In this document: piece by piece, positions 38,977 to 52,900 of the stretch | Numbering within the stretch: the first letter of the stretch is position 1 | How the letters are laid out: each line of letters begins with the position of its first letter | Made by a program: the position numbers and the translations under genes | Assembly: GCA_038380795.1 (NCBI GenBank) | Contig: CM076265.1 | Coordinates: 930,001 to 994,000, forward strand | From: Pyrocephalus nanus | Lineage: Eukaryota; Chordata; Aves; Passeriformes; Tyrannidae | Direction: 5' to 3' | DNA length: 64,000 bases | Notes under the pieces: model-generated | Told to the model about the DNA's origin: nothing | Seen by the model: only the letters and a program-made list of their open reading frames with translations | Database searches by the model: none

Positions 38977-41900
38977 AACCCCAAAACATTTTGGGGATGT
39001 GCTGCTGAATGAGCAGAGCTGGCACATCAGCTCCCTGGCAAGGCTGGCACCCTCAGCTCCTGCATCCCCGAGCGCCAGGAAGGAGAGAGCCGCTCACATC
39101 CGCCGGGTGGAATGAATTAGATGCTGACAAAAAGATAACGTTTTCTGCCCCCCTGAACGAGAAAAGTGCTGAAAACGTTTCTGTACCCTGGGTGCGTGTT
39201 GAAGAGCCCCCTCCGGACAATCTGCACGCAGAGGAGGCAGCGTTGGTTGCGAGCATCTCTGGAAACTCAAACTGGCTGCACGCTCTGAAAGTTAAGTAGA
39301 AACAGAACCATGGGAGAGAACCCCTAATTACCACATAGCGAGGGGACTGATTAAAACCATCGGGGCAGGGATCCTGTGTTTCATTACATAAATACACCGA
39401 GTCGAGCTTTATTGTTATTTTAGCTGATGAAGGAAAAATAAAGTCTACCTCCAAATGCATGAAATTGCCTAAATTCAACAGACTTTGAGCAGGGCAAGAT
39501 TTTTTTTTTTTTTTGCCCCCCTAACGTTTGTATTTAAGTATCTCACTATGGCTACTTGGATTAATAGGAAATACTGAAGGCACAGTTAACCTCTGGCATT
39601 TCGGCATTCTACACAGAGAAATCCTCTGGATTTCACATGGCAGGGTGTAACTAATAAATGCAACATTAGAACACTATTTTATTCATTTTTTTGAGCTAAA
39701 AGCAGGGAAGAATTACAGAGCATTTTGGTATAATGGACACCACCACCACCACCTCATGTATTCTCCAGCTAATAGAGCCTTTTTCTGCTTTCTCAGTGCT
39801 GCATTAAGTATTCAAAACTGATTGCCAAGAGCTCGAGCAAACAGCCTTGGTGAGGTCATTTCTGGGTAGCAATTTCACAGGGGGTTTACTTCAATTAGAG
39901 AAAGAGGGAGGTGAATTTGTATGTAGGGAGCAAGTTCCCTCTCCTACCATCAAACTCAACTTCCTTACACTGCCCCAGGCAGGAGAACACCCTTTATGGG
40001 CTGTATCTGCAGCCTGTACCTTGTTACTCAGCATTATCTCAGAGTTTTTAAGTAAAAAAGACGCCTCTGCTCCTTTTCCATCAGTGCTGGCAGCCTCAAA
40101 GGGAATCCCACATCCAGAACTGGTACTGCTGGTTAATGGGATCCAGCCCCTTGGAGAAAAGGTTCAGCATAATCCCAACATTTTCACGGGAGAGAAAGTT
40201 ACAAATCTTATCAGTTGTTTTTACTAATCACTTTAAAAGCTCCAGTTTTGTTTAAAGCTCAGTTCAAGGGCTGAACAAGTTAACACGGAGTAACTTTTGG
40301 TGTCACACTCTCTGTTCCACTCTCTCTTTTCAAAAGTTTATAGCCTGGAAGAAAAATAAAGATGGAAGAAAAGCTGAAACTTCCACAGTCACCAGCATTG
40401 CTATTTTAACTGGCATAAAATTCTCTTCAACTGCTTGCTTATGTATTATTTGTCTTAATTTTTACAGGTGATGTTCTGTTTAAGGGTTAACTAAGAAAAA
40501 GACATAATCCTGTCCCTGTTTTCCTGGGCAGCCAGTGCTTAAAGTCACACTTCTGCAAAGAAATACTGGATGAGTTTTTGGTTTGTGAAAGCTCCACAAT
40601 GCAGTAGGTAGAGAAATCAAAATATTCTGAGCTCTCCACTTGCACAGAGCACAGTGACTCAATTCTCCAGGTACCTTCAAGCAACATTCACGTAAGTGGC
40701 TGTAACTTTAAAAAGAGCATCCCTTGATAATGAAGGACAACAGAACTGGGTCTCCTATAACCAACAGATCCTACTTGGCCATTTTCTAAGCTTAAAATGA
40801 TCAGGCAGGTTGTGCCTTCGACTCTGGGAAGGGGGACAGGAAAGGAAAGAAGAAAGAAAACAACCACTGAAACATGAGACCAGATCTCAGGCAGGGGCAA
40901 AGCTCACAGCCAGACTTCAAACCCTTGACTTTGAAGGATAGTGAAGTCTGGATAGTGAAAATACTGATATTCTCACACATTGCAATAACACATCATGGCT
41001 CCAACTCAGTGTAGAGAGTCTGCAAGAAGTGCATACTAACAGTTGACTGTCACAAGTAAGACTTCAGGTATTTTGGGGGGAGTTTTTTGGTGGTTTTCAT
41101 TGGGGTGTTTTTTCCATTTCTATTTTGTTTCATTATTTTTAAACATCGGAAATAGTTCTGACTGTACCAATGGCTACAAGGCAACTCAAGAATCCCCATT
41201 TGTGGCAGCAAGTGGCTCAGTCCCTAGGGATGGTGTAATTTCTCTCTAGAGCAAAGGGGATGTCTCTGTTTCATGCCCTGGCAGAATTAAAGTTCTGCCT
41301 TTGAAAGCTCTATTTTCCCATGCTGTTTTCACTGCACATAAAGCCACAGCTTTGCTCACTGCAGTCTGTCAGGTGCAGGACTTTGGCAACCCCAAGATGT
41401 GTTCCTGTCCAGCAGAGCCCATCAGCAGTCAGGCTGGACCCAGTGGGTCTGGGCTCACCATCCCTGCCTTTGCCACAGGGTTCTCGTACAACTGTGGGAT
41501 CACAGCTGATGTAACACTTGTTTGTGAAGTCCTTTCCTTCCCTGAACTTTAGAGACTCCACAAAAAGTTAAAAGGAAGCTCCTGACACCTTTAAAATGTG
41601 AATTAAAAACAGAGACACAGGGAGGGAGAAAAATCTCGTGGCCCAAAAGTTATCCAGCAGCTCAGAACCACGGCAGGCAGGAGATGTGGGACTGCCAGCT
41701 GCTTTGGAGAGAGCCTCTGGATTGCTGCCTCCTCCTCTCTGGAGCTCTGCCACCGCTTCCCTGCACCCACCTGGGCAGAACTCAGCAGTTTCCAGAAGGA
41801 GAAAGGCCCCTCTGCACTCCAGGTGAGGCTGAGATGACAGCAGACCACAGAATACGCAGTACTGTGTTGTGTGCACGTTAATTGGGCAGAATGATAACGA

Positions 41901-42199
41901 TCAGAGAGTGCAGCAGCTGATCCTGGGGTCCACATTGCTTAACAAAGCCAGGAACAGCCTCAGCAGGTTTGTGGGTAGCAGTGTTTTGGGCTGCCCACTT
42001 CAAGAGGGGTGTGGGTGAGCTGCAGACACAGCAGCAGATGGGCTGTGCCCGAAGATGCTCAGGGACCTGCAGAGCAGGGTTCAAGGGGAGGGTGGGGGAG
42101 CTGGGCACGCAATGCCCGGCTTGGAGAACACTGAAGGCCAGTTTAAGAGAAGGCTACAACTGTTGGAAGGGTAGCTACAAAAATTAGGGAGTAAAATTC

Positions 42200-42450
42200 T
42201 TCTCAGGAGCAGCACAGGGTGCACCATGAACCCTGACTTAGCAGTCTCAGGCTGGATATCAGGAGAACAGAACCATTCTTCACCAAAAAGCAGGCAGGTT
42301 GCTCAGAGGGGCTGTGGGATCCACCACGTGGATGTTTCCCAGATCTAGAGATGCACAGCCATCTCTTACCTGTCTAGTTCTGGTGGGAGATTGGACCGAG
42401 TGGCCTCCAGGAGCTCACCCCAACCAGCACCTCAGTGATTCTGAGGTGAC
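42200..42450 (+). mobile_element. Diverged CR1 LINE 3' fragment
   Basis: GGCTGGATATCAGGAGAACA, a TTCTTCACC stretch, GTTGCTCAGAGGGGCTGTGG, GGGAGATTGGACCGAGTGGC and a final TCAGTGATTCTGAGG follow the order of the CR1 3' region: the DIRK..FFTE coding end, then the 3' tail. It is heavily mutated with insertions, so it is old. The left boundary is uncertain and may reach about 42110. Confidence 0.75.
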
Positions 42451-43352
42451 CAAGAAGCTCTGCAGAACAGCCACGAGTGCCAGCTCCTGAAGTGGTCATT
42501 TATATTCCTCCTCCTACCCTTTCTTGGGTCTAATTCATAAGCTGACAGAGCTTTCACAATGAATGAATCAAAAATACTTCAAAAAACCCCAATAAAACCC
42601 CAAAACATGGTGAACTTTATCAAGCCCGTGCAACTTCCCTGATGTCAGGGGGATGCTGAATATAAAAGACCATGTATCTAAGAAAATACTACAAGATAAT
42701 CTACATAAAACACTTAATTCCTTTTTAAAGTGCTGCTTTTGTCTTAGCTTGTCACAAGCTGAGGAAAAGAGAGGGGCAAAGGCAGGGAAGAAGCACATCA
42801 CTCCCCTCCCACAAAAATAAACCAAATATTCATTAAAGGCCTGAATATTTTCAGCAGACCCAAATACTTCAGCAATTCTTAATGCCTTCAACACCCCTGC
42901 CTGAATGTTGTTACTGATTACTTGCATTAGGAAGTTGAGGCCAAAGAATAATGTGTCCCAAAGCAGCCAATTGGGAAAAAAATTAATAATAATCAGCCAA
43001 CAGCTGTGTGATTGCTGCACAACACTTGTGGGAAAGGCAGTGCACCCAGGGCAGCTCCTGATCCATGACATCAGCGAGGCTCAGGACAGAAGGAAAGCAT
43101 TAGGGATGGGAAATAAGCTCAGAGCACAGTCCACAGCGTGCAGGACGGGCAGCAGAAGGCAGCTCGTTAGCACAGCCCCATGATTGCCATTATTCAACCA
43201 AAATTAAGACTGCATCGCTCTCAGCATCTCGGTGTGCCAAGCCAGGAGTGTTTTAAGAGGAGGCAGAACTCAGAGCCCAGGAGATCTCACTCTAGGTCAC
43301 CTCGTGCTTCCTCTCACCCTTCTATCCAATTAAGGCTGCCAGTTCCATGAAT

Positions 43353-43385
43353 TACTATATATTATATATATACACTATATATTAA
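43353..43385. repeat. AT dinucleotide-rich microsatellite
   Basis: ACTATATATTATATATATAC followed by ACTATATATTA. Confidence 0.85.
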
Positions 43386-46300
43386 TGACCACACAAAGCT
43401 GACTGGGCCCTCCCACTGAAGTGAAAAACGCTGGTTGAGAACTCTCCTTAAAAGCTGAATGAACCCTTGGTCCTGTGGTGATGATTCCACTTTGCTCTGC
43501 AGGAACTGAAAATTGTGTTATTAAACAATTACAGAGCAGGTTTCTCACCAGATCATTCAACCTTTTTGAAAAAGTCATCTACTGATCCTTTCCCCCATCT
43601 CAAAACTAACCCAGGTTTTAATGGCTGATCCATTTGCTCACAGTACTCAAAAAACCCTCTGCCACAAGTAGATGTGATTATAACGTAGTAAGCTCTTCCC
43701 AAACCATTAGGGCTACACAGGGGATACATCAGGAAGACACTGCCAAGGAACTCAGGAGTTTAAATGCAGAATAAATTCTCTTGTAAATGAAGCACTGGGA
43801 TTTGAGGGGAGAAGAGACTGAGAAGCTGCTTTATGTATCTTTTTTCTCCCCTCTCCTGAAGGACTTCTAGGAAAGTGAGAACTTTTGTGTTGGCAGGATT
43901 GAACAAAGTGAAGAAGCCACTGGCCCAAGACAAAAATTTATACATGGCAATTGTGGAACACAATCAGGAGTTCAGTTTTCCTTGTGCAAGTATTTATACA
44001 GCCTCCTTCCACTCCTTAAAAATATGTAAATAGAGCCAATATTTCAACAGGGATCCACTTTGCTTTACTCATTTTAACTTAATTTGATGCTCTTGAACTA
44101 TAGATCTGAATAGGTAACATATGTCCTAGGATCCCTGGCCTTCTGAAGTGCACAATAGATGCAAGAAGTTTTTTTAAATAATAATTGAAGGTCAAGCTCG
44201 GTGATTAATGGGTTCTTTAATGTGTTATGCTGATTTTGTTCCAAAATAAGCAGCTGCTTTACATGACCTGCTTCATTTCAACAGCAAAATCACAAAAAGT
44301 AGAAGAAATCACTCCCACACGAGTCTCCTAAAGCTCGAGCTGTTCATCACAGAACAAGCACAGAGAATAACCTGCTGTCTCTGAACAACAGAAAAGTGTC
44401 CTCAGATGAACCAGTCCTATAAAATGCTGTATATTTTTCCAGATATTCCCTGAGCAAGCTCCTCAGTAGCAGCTGAGCAAGAAGCAAGGTTAGGAGAGCG
44501 GTTGATTATTAATGCAGATCCATATCCAGACCCAAAAGTCAAACCAGAATGTGTCCATCAATCCCTAATTAAGATAAATCACATGAAACTCCTGTTGTCT
44601 TCCAGAAATCATGTGGGTGACATTCAGCTGCAGCCAGCCCAGGCAGGCTCCATGAATATTTTAAAGAAGTATTGTGTCTCTCCCCCCATAACCGGCTCAG
44701 GGGATCTGACAACAAAAGATCTCGTCCCTCCAAGCAAAACACAGATTGAAAATACAAGTGACAGTAGCTTCCCACCATTGTGGAGTATCAGAAAGAGCTG
44801 TAAGCCACACCAGACTGTTCCAATCAGCCTTACTCAATCACCCCAGCACTTCTTTGTTATGCATTCTCATCAGAGAAATACTTGGCAGCGTTCACATGGA
44901 AATCATCAGCAGCTTTTTGGATCACTTCTTTTGCTGGAGAATCAGCCCCAAGTTTTCAGAATGAGGATGTTTCACTAGAATGCTCTCTCAGAAACACAAT
45001 GCTCTGCTGAGGACTCGGGCAGATGGCTTGGCTGAGGCAGTTTGAAAATCGTCTCCAGTCAGATTGAAAGAAGATAAAAAATAAAGCAGCAAGTCTGTCT
45101 GAGATATTCCACGTGGAAAAGCAGCAGTTACTGGAAGATGGTCATGGAATAGACTCCTCAGTCACTGATCCCAGCCCCAGGGTTAAACACTACCCAAGTT
45201 ATTTAATTTCTAAATGGGATTAATTGGTAGCTCTGGTCTCCTCCTTGACAGACACATTACCACTGCATCCAGCAGTATTTGGCAGTATAGCTTTCACCTT
45301 CCTCCTGTTCACAGCTCCATTCTTTCAAGCAGCTGAAAAGGCACTGCACAGCCAAATAACAGCTATGGTTGGAAAATGCCTGGAGAACAAACCACCCTCT
45401 TGTATGGTTCCCTTCAGTCAGAATTCAAAACCACAGACGGGCCTGGGAGAAAAAGTTTCAAATCAGCTTTTTTTTTGCCACAAGAAGTTTGCTGAGCTCC
45501 TATTCTGTCCATCCTGAATGTGTCCTCGGTGTTGTTTTGTTGCTATTTTTTAGGAGAGGAGCATCTTCCCTACAAAAATTAAATGGGGAACTGATGGAGA
45601 AATTCTCCAGTCCCCCATATGTCAAGGGAGCATCAGCTGCCCAGTCAGACACACTGAGAGCTTTGCAAACTGTGCAGTTCATTACACACAGATTATTGTG
45701 CTTATCTCCCACAGACAGATAAGAAAACTGTTTGCTCTCCAAAGCAAATCACTCCAGTATCCCATTTCCACCTAAGAAAATACAAGGATAAGTGACCCCG
45801 AGATCCACCCAGGGCTAAGAACTGAGCCAGCCCCATAAGCCCAACACCTTCTGCACCCCTGGCACTTGGTGGGTCATACACAGACACTCTGGGCTCTAGA
45901 TGTTTGACTAACACACAGAATCCCTGAAAATCCTCCCTGATAAACAAAACCTAACCCCCAAAATGAGTCCAGGGAAGCGGGGGCAGGAGCTGCTCTCTTG
46001 TCTGAGGTGCCCAGAGCTCTCCATGGCTCCCCAAATGTGCCAGGGACCCGATTCTCTGCTGCTTCCCTGTCCTTTCAGCCCAGCACAACCAGTTAAGGGA
46101 GGGTTGAATCAGGGCCCCGGGATATAAATGGGCCATTTGAAGTTACACACACGTTACTTTACGTGGAAAAAATTCCAGCTTTTAAAAAATGAGCATGTAA
46201 AATATAAAAAGACATTGAAGGCACACACAAGGCAGCTTTGCTTCGCCCTGCCTGTTCAGGAGAACAGATAGCCTGTTCTCTGCCTCTCTTTTAACTGCAA

Positions 46301-47927
46301 ACCTTATACTAGCTGTGTGTATTTTGGACCCTTTCCCACCCTACCATGATTTCCTGTCTGAGTCTGCAGCCCATGGCAACAGCAGAAAATTGGAGTGTGG
46401 GCTCTGCAGATGGTGGAAGGCCAAATGCCCCGTGCCAGCTCAGGATCTTCTGCCACAACTTCTGCATTATCTAAGGCTTGGTGGTGTGGCAAGGATTACC
46501 TTCCTGCTAATAAATTATATTCACTGGAATTTGTGAGTTGTGCTCCCCTTAGGGGAGCTCTGGCCTTCTGCAGGGAACGGGGAAAACCCACAATGGCACA
46601 GCCTAACACACACTGGAAAAGGAAAATGATCCCCTGAACTGCTGGGGAGGCAGAGAAAATTCACACAGTTTTATCACTCAATCCCAGCAGGCCACAGGTC
46701 ACTGAGGCTATTTAAAAACAAAGGAACACAGTGCCCTCCCCAAATTTAGGGATGTGCAGAACACACATCACGCCCCAAAACAACCTACAGTGAAAGCTGC
46801 ATTTCCATGTCTGCAAAAAACAGGAGACCCAAGAATACACAAACAGGGAAAAGGTGCCAGAGACAATTCCAGCGTTTGTTTTCCACTGAGAAATGGAGTG
46901 TTAAGCATGAATCTTCCTCGAGTGGCTTTAATAAGAGACTCTGCATCTGGCAGTGCCCTGGCAGAACAGAGCTGGAGGGAGTGGCAGGGGGAAGGCCACA
47001 CTTTTTCAAAGGAATAACATTAATAAAAGCACACCAGTCACCCTGCTCACACTCACCAGCACAGCCACACAACCACCTCAGTGCACAGAGGCTTTAAATC
47101 CCCCCTGCTCCCTCAAACAGGAGAGCACATCCAGGTGTTCCATGGAATGAGGGCTCACCATCAAAGCTTCTCCCACCTCAAGGTGTAAAGCTCTTAAATT
47201 TATTGCAAAGTGCTAAAACAAAACCACCCCAGACAAACATGTGGCCTCAGCTCAAGAGATCTCAGAGCAGGCAACTGCTTCAGAAAGAATCAGTTCTTCT
47301 CTGATAAGCAATAACTGATCAATCCCCTATTAAATCTAAGGGAAATTATTCCTTTGGCTCCAGCAAGGTTAAAACTTGAAGGTAAGCAGCACATCCCACA
47401 GAGATTCTGAGCTTCTTTCAGTAACAGCATTGACAACAATTCCAACAAATTTTCTGCTTGATGATCTTACTGTCATCACCCCCAAACATCTTTTAAGTTC
47501 AAACAAAACTGAAGCCAACATTTCCACATGTACTGACAAAAAAATAGAAATTTTCATAAAACTTCCTGGAAAGAAACACTTTACAGTTCTTTATATATTG
47601 ACAATAGAATTAAATGGTTTATTAAAACCAACAATAAAGATAATATGTCTGGTTGCTATTGTAGTTTCTTATCTTCTTCCCTCCCCTCTAAGTTAAAGTA
47701 CCCTTGAGTGAAAATATCCAAAGACACCTTATAAATTTGATATAACAACTTAAAAGTACAAGAAAGCACGCTAAGATCATAATAAAGCTGTATCAATTCA
47801 ACTCTAGAGCAATTTTTATGATCTCTAGACTAAACAAAGCTGCCAGTGCAAGCTGAGCATTAAACAGGGTGGGGAGTGGAGGGAAGATAACATATATAAT
47901 GAAATGGGTTTCCTCTGTGGGGGTGGG

Positions 47928-47949
47928 TATATATAAATATATATATATT
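47928..47949. repeat. AT dinucleotide tract about 50 bp before the 48-kb hairpin
   Basis: TATATATAAATATATATATA, close to the left arm of the hairpin beginning at 47998. Confidence 0.85.
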
Positions 47950-47997
47950 TCTGCTCTTTGGTGGAATGTTATCTCTCATATTCTTATAACCAGCATC

Positions 47998-48082
47998 CAT
48001 CCTCAAGTGTTTTAGTTAGACCTGTGGTTTTGTGCAATTTCCTGAGATAACACCACGGGTCTAACTAAAACACTTGAGGATG
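47998..48082. repeat. Near-perfect hairpin, 31-bp arms and 23-nt loop; candidate microRNA precursor or small fold-back element
   Basis: The left arm 47998-48028 pairs with the right arm 48052-48082 at 30 of 31 positions. The exception (T at 48023 against G at 48058) is a G-U wobble in a plus-strand RNA but an A-C mismatch in a minus-strand RNA, so the fold is slightly better antisense to ABTB2. The 23-base loop 48029-48051 begins TTTGTGC, giving a UGUG near the apical junction. A CAGC (CNNC form) follows the 3' arm at 48085-48088. These features suit a primary microRNA; the near-perfect stem would also suit a tiny transposon relic or a recent inverted duplication. I do not recognise the arms as a named microRNA. 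Confidence 0.9.
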
Positions 48083-49373
48083 AGCAGCTATTTTAACAAA
48101 ACAAGCAAACAAGAAACTAACTGCTACTAAATTCTCCTAAAACATCAGAAATACAACCAGTCTGAGGAAAATATGAGGCAAAACTGGCCTGAGTCCCTGC
48201 TTGAGCTGTTTGCCAATACTCAACTCTTGCCCTTCAGCTGAAACAGTCATGTGCTTTCTTCACAAACAATAAAATGTAAATATTAGAAGAAACTTTATTC
48301 ACTGTCAACTTGGAATTAATCAGGAGAAAAACCAGAGCTATATAGGATCAAGAAAATAATAGATAATTACGCCTCTGCATGTTTATCTTTTGTATGTATA
48401 AGTCCCAGTGTAAACACACAGTCATATTCCCTTCTTTATTCTCCGGGTCCCAGGCTGCAGATTGGGACAGAAATTCAAGGAACAGAATTACCCAGCATGG
48501 ACTGTAATGTTATAAACACTAAAGACTGGGACAAGCAGATTATGTCTTTTGTAGTGTTCCTTTCCTCTCATCCCTGAAAAATCATAAACAACGTTTACTT
48601 TGATCTTTCACAGCCCCACAGAAAATTTATCAGTTGTTATAAATTTACATCCACAAACTGAAAAGCTGGGCTGAAATGTTTATTTGGCTTCGGTTCTTTG
48701 TCTCTCTCCCATGATTATACCACAAACACTCTTAATCATCTCAAGCATTTTAGTGTCACTACACAAAAACTACCAAATTGCTTAAGCGCATTTTCCACTG
48801 TTTTCCTCCTTTTTGCTTGTTCATTTTTGGGCAGGGAGAGGCAAATGCAGCCCCTGAGAGGCCACTCTGGCAGTGCAGGAGCTGCTGTTTTGCTCAGTTC
48901 AGATGTGAAGCAGGTTAAGCAGCCCTGTGGACAGCAAACAGGTTTTAAGAGAGAAATGGTCCATGTTGTTCAGTAACCAAACAACCAGAACAAGATGGAC
49001 AAGTGCTCAGGTGCACAACTGACCCGAGAGTGTCTGGGTCAAACCCACACAGAGAACACCAAACCCTTTTTCTGCTTGGTCCACAGGAAGGAGGGAAGTG
49101 CTTCGACAGCAATCCCTGTGACCTGATTTAAAGACGCTCCCAAGGTTATGGCCCAAAGTCTCAGCTCTGCTGAACACCCTTTCCAAGGAAGGTCACAGCA
49201 AAGACCAATCCCAGCAGCTCCTCCACAAGCAGCATCAGCTGGACTAGAGTTAATAAAATCACATCATTAGGTAACAAGTCTGGGGCAGATGAGGAGGAAG
49301 GTGACCATTCTGAGGGACTTTCATCTGCATGGAACACATGCAACTCCACTTCAAAGGTTCTCCTCACTCAAAT

Positions 49374-49425
49374 ACCTGGAAGGTTGGACCAGATCAACCT
49401 TCCAACATGGTATTCTGTGATAAAT
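49374..49425 (+). mobile_element. Possible CR1 LINE terminal fragment
   Basis: GGAAGGTTGGACCAGATCAA followed by CCTTCCAACATGGTATTCTG and TGATA resembles the last 45 bases of a CR1 tail. It is short, and the upstream sequence is not recognisably CR1. Confidence 0.5.
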
Positions 49426-49962
49426 CCACAACCTGGGATCCTTAAATAGACTTAGATGCTCTCAAGGCCCACTGTAAGTACATAAAATCCATCTCCTCTC
49501 CCGTAAGGAAAATAATCAAGAGTTCTGTTGAAGGACTTTGGCCCCAATTTGTAAATTAGGAAAGCATGAATCCACCACTGTGCTGGATTTACTGCTGCCT
49601 CAGGCTTGCTTGGATTTCACCAAATGTCACGTTGGGCCCTTAGGTTCAAAATAACGTGTAAATTAATCCCATTAAAACAAGAAGAGCATCAGAAATGATT
49701 TTGTTTATTCTTCTGTTCATCAGCCTCAATCCCCATTGCTCAACAAGAGCAAATGGACATTTTCTCCTGCACTGGTGGAGCAGAATTTAGTCCGGGAGAG
49801 AGGGTTTTTTTAATGTCCAGTGTATGAAACTGCCAAGTCCTGCACCATAAACAACAGAAAAATGTTTATAAATATACACATTTTACATATATTTTGACTT
49901 GAAAAGCTTAGCACTGACCAAAAGCAAAACAAGAACTAAAACGTAAGCAAATAATTATTTCT

Positions 49963-49984
49963 CTGAATGTTTCCAAACATTCAG
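49963..49984. repeat. Short perfect inverted repeat, 10-bp arms
   Basis: CTGAATGTTT, then CC, then AAACATTCAG. Probably chance, but exact. Confidence 0.85.
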
Positions 49985-52900
49985 AAGATAAAAGACAGTG
50001 AGGGATTTGCTGGGCGCTGTTGGGTGTCCAGTGGGTTTATTGTGTTTAGAAGCCTCTGTTCCTCCTCATTTGAATTCCACTGGCACAACGGGCAACTCGC
50101 TCAAGAAAAAGTAAAATGTATTGGTCTTTAAGGAAGTACAACTTTGTGAAGATCACAGGATTAATGTTATCTTTGGCCTTATTTTTTCAATTTTTTTTTT
50201 TGCATGGCTGCAAAATTATTTCTTTTTAAAAACCTCCTTCCTTCCAGTTCAACACTAGAAGTGCACTTTTGGTATAAGCTCCCAAGTGCACTTTTGAGCT
50301 TCAGTTCTTTCTGAAGTTAATTAAGTGCTGAGTCCTGAGCCCACACTTCCCTGCAACTTGGTAATTGTGTATTAAGTGAATTTTATAGTCTATTGTAAAG
50401 AAGTATTTCCAGGACTTTACTTATGTTTCCTGCAGAGGACTTTATAAACTTAAATGTTTCCTTTGAGCTGTTGCAAACTCCCCCATTACACCACCAAGCT
50501 GGGGAAAGGGACAGGAAAAAACCCAACAGATTAAAAAAAAAGCTTTATGTGGACCATTAACTGGCAGAATGGAATCACACCAGGTACATCAGCAGAAATA
50601 AGTATTGCAACATGAAAACATTAATACTCAAACAGGATTTTTCAGAGCAAAAATTATTCATTTCAGCCCACTGTCAAAACCACAATTTATTCAAAATTCT
50701 ACTGTTCACTACCCTGCGGTACTGGTGCATTTGATTTTGGAGAAGCCCCAAATTAGGTAGGAATAAGGCTTCAAAACAGTCAAAATGTGCATGATATCCA
50801 TGCTCTGGGTGAGTGCTGACCCCAGGGAAGAGGAGGCAGCGTGGAATGCCAGAGATCAGCTAGGGGAGTTCATTGACAACCATCAACTCGCCCCAGATCA
50901 GATGAGTTTGGATTCCAAATCCTATTTTATTATTAAGAGTCTGAACACCCAGAGCCCATTCCTCGTTTTCTGCTGACACACACACCCCCCAAACAATGTG
51001 CAAGAGCACCCCAAATATCCAATCACTCCCCAAGTCTGAACTAAAGCAACACCATTTTTTCACCTGAGAAATAAATAAATCAACGAGCCAAACAGCAGAA
51101 CTGTTCTAACTGAGGGGTTTACACACCAAGAACAAAACCCTGTGCTGGCCCCAACAGAATTCCCTCAGTTCAAACTCTTGGCTTTGGTCAAGAGACTTCA
51201 GTCTGGACACAACAGGTCAGAGTTTTCTCTCCAAAAGGTCCCTCTCTCACAGGCCCAGCTCCTCAGTCTCACAGGGTTAAGGTGCCAGCAACCCCAATTC
51301 CCCTAAAAATCCAAATATAACCAGCATTTGGTAGTTACACACTGAGGGGGTTTCAGTTCTTTAACCAACTGAATTGCAAGGACACACATTTTATTGCCAT
51401 GGGGTAAATAAATTTATGACAGCATCATGACTTCATTAAGGCAGTTTTCCTTTAGCGTCACAAAAAAAATATAAACACAGAAAACTAACTAGAAGGGGAA
51501 AAAACAGGCATTTTAGGCTTGCTTGAGCTATACTTTTGACATAAAATGCACAAGTAAAATGCAGACAACTGCAGGGAAGCAACTGGTGGTTTGTGTCTGT
51601 AGGAGAGGTGAGCATGTACATGTAATTATGCATTAATATTTGGGCTTCAAGAATTTGTCCCTGGTGGTTTGTGGATATAAATCCAAGCTCTTGGCTGTGG
51701 GGGAGTGGCAGCACACCAGGTGTGCTGGGGGCCCACAGGTGAATAAAGCCATAATTTGAATAGGATCACAGCAACAACCATCTCATCCAACATGGAAATA
51801 TGGACAGAATTCTATCACATTCCTGCCCAGGAACCCCCAAAATTGCTTTAAACTCCTGCTTCAGACACAGGAACATAATGCAGAGTTATTTATTTTTTTC
51901 CTAAATAACTGGCAAGCCACCTGCAGCATCTCTGTCCCAGCCCTCTATTTCTGCTCAGCTTGGTTTATTGATTGCATTGACAGCTCTCTTCCCAAAAATC
52001 CCCCCCTTCCACCATGCAGCGCTTTCCTCAATAGCTGTGGAGCTGATAGCTTATTAAAATTGATGAGGCTCTTGATGAGCACACCAGTTTGTTCAGCTCA
52101 GATAACAAAAGGACACTCTGCTTCCTGAAGTGTCATTATTTCTTTTCCCCCACGCTGGATTTCAGTGCAGCACCACGACTACACTGAGATAACTATTTTA
52201 GACCATTTGGCTAACTAAAAAAAAGGAATTTTTAGAATGGCATAGCTTTAAAAATCTTACATTATTTATTTTTACTAATTACTCTCAATTTTAAAACCGC
52301 CCATAATTTTTAATCTGTATTAGTGCAGTGAGAAATATAAAAGAAAATGGGATTAGCGACACTAAATCCCAAATCCATGCTTGATGTGTGGCAAGGCTTA
52401 GAGAAGAAAATTTAATTTTACTCAGTCCAACCCATTCCCTCTCACTGTAAGCAAACATTACACATTTCCCCCCTCGACCCCTTGCTAAGAAAAATGCCTT
52501 AAGACACAAGCAGAGCTTATTCCAGACTCTTCTTTCCACTCATCAGCTGCAAAGGCTCATTTCTGGATTAGTTCATCCAGGGAGAACTTCGAGTGTTTGG
52601 GCTGAGAGGTACATGGACAAACAGTGCTATCAAATTAAATTCCAACCCCCACCTTATTTTTTTTTTTCCTCAGCACAAACATCTGTCAACACTCGTATCT
52701 GCAGAGCCCCAGGATGTGCTGATGCATTAAACAGCACAGCAGGTGTACAGGCAGGCACGGGAGTGTTTGGCCACAACCAGATAGTTAAATACAACCTAAG
52801 TGCTCCAGTTAATAGGGCAATAACAGCAAAACGTATTTGCAGTGCTGATGGCTCAAATTCTAAAGAACCAAGCACCAAACATGGGCAGGGCAAGGAAAAA

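Larger units (their letters stand above)
31742..42199. other. Intronic sequence without recognised genes
   Basis: Mostly unique DNA with homopolymer A/T runs. A GC-richer patch at about 39000-39260 has open frames on both strands but no recognisable product. A CACCACCACCACC run lies near 39739-39752. Confidence 0.6.
42451..47997. other. Intronic sequence without recognised genes
   Basis: The longest open frame (167 codons, minus strand, 42568-43071) has no recognisable domain and no homologue that I know. Nothing else supported apart from the AT tracts listed separately. Confidence 0.6.

Noticed and set aside
42568..43071. 167-codon open frame on the minus strand in the intron
   Set aside because: No recognisable domain or family and no visible promoter or splice context; its length is plausible by chance in 64 kb read in six frames.
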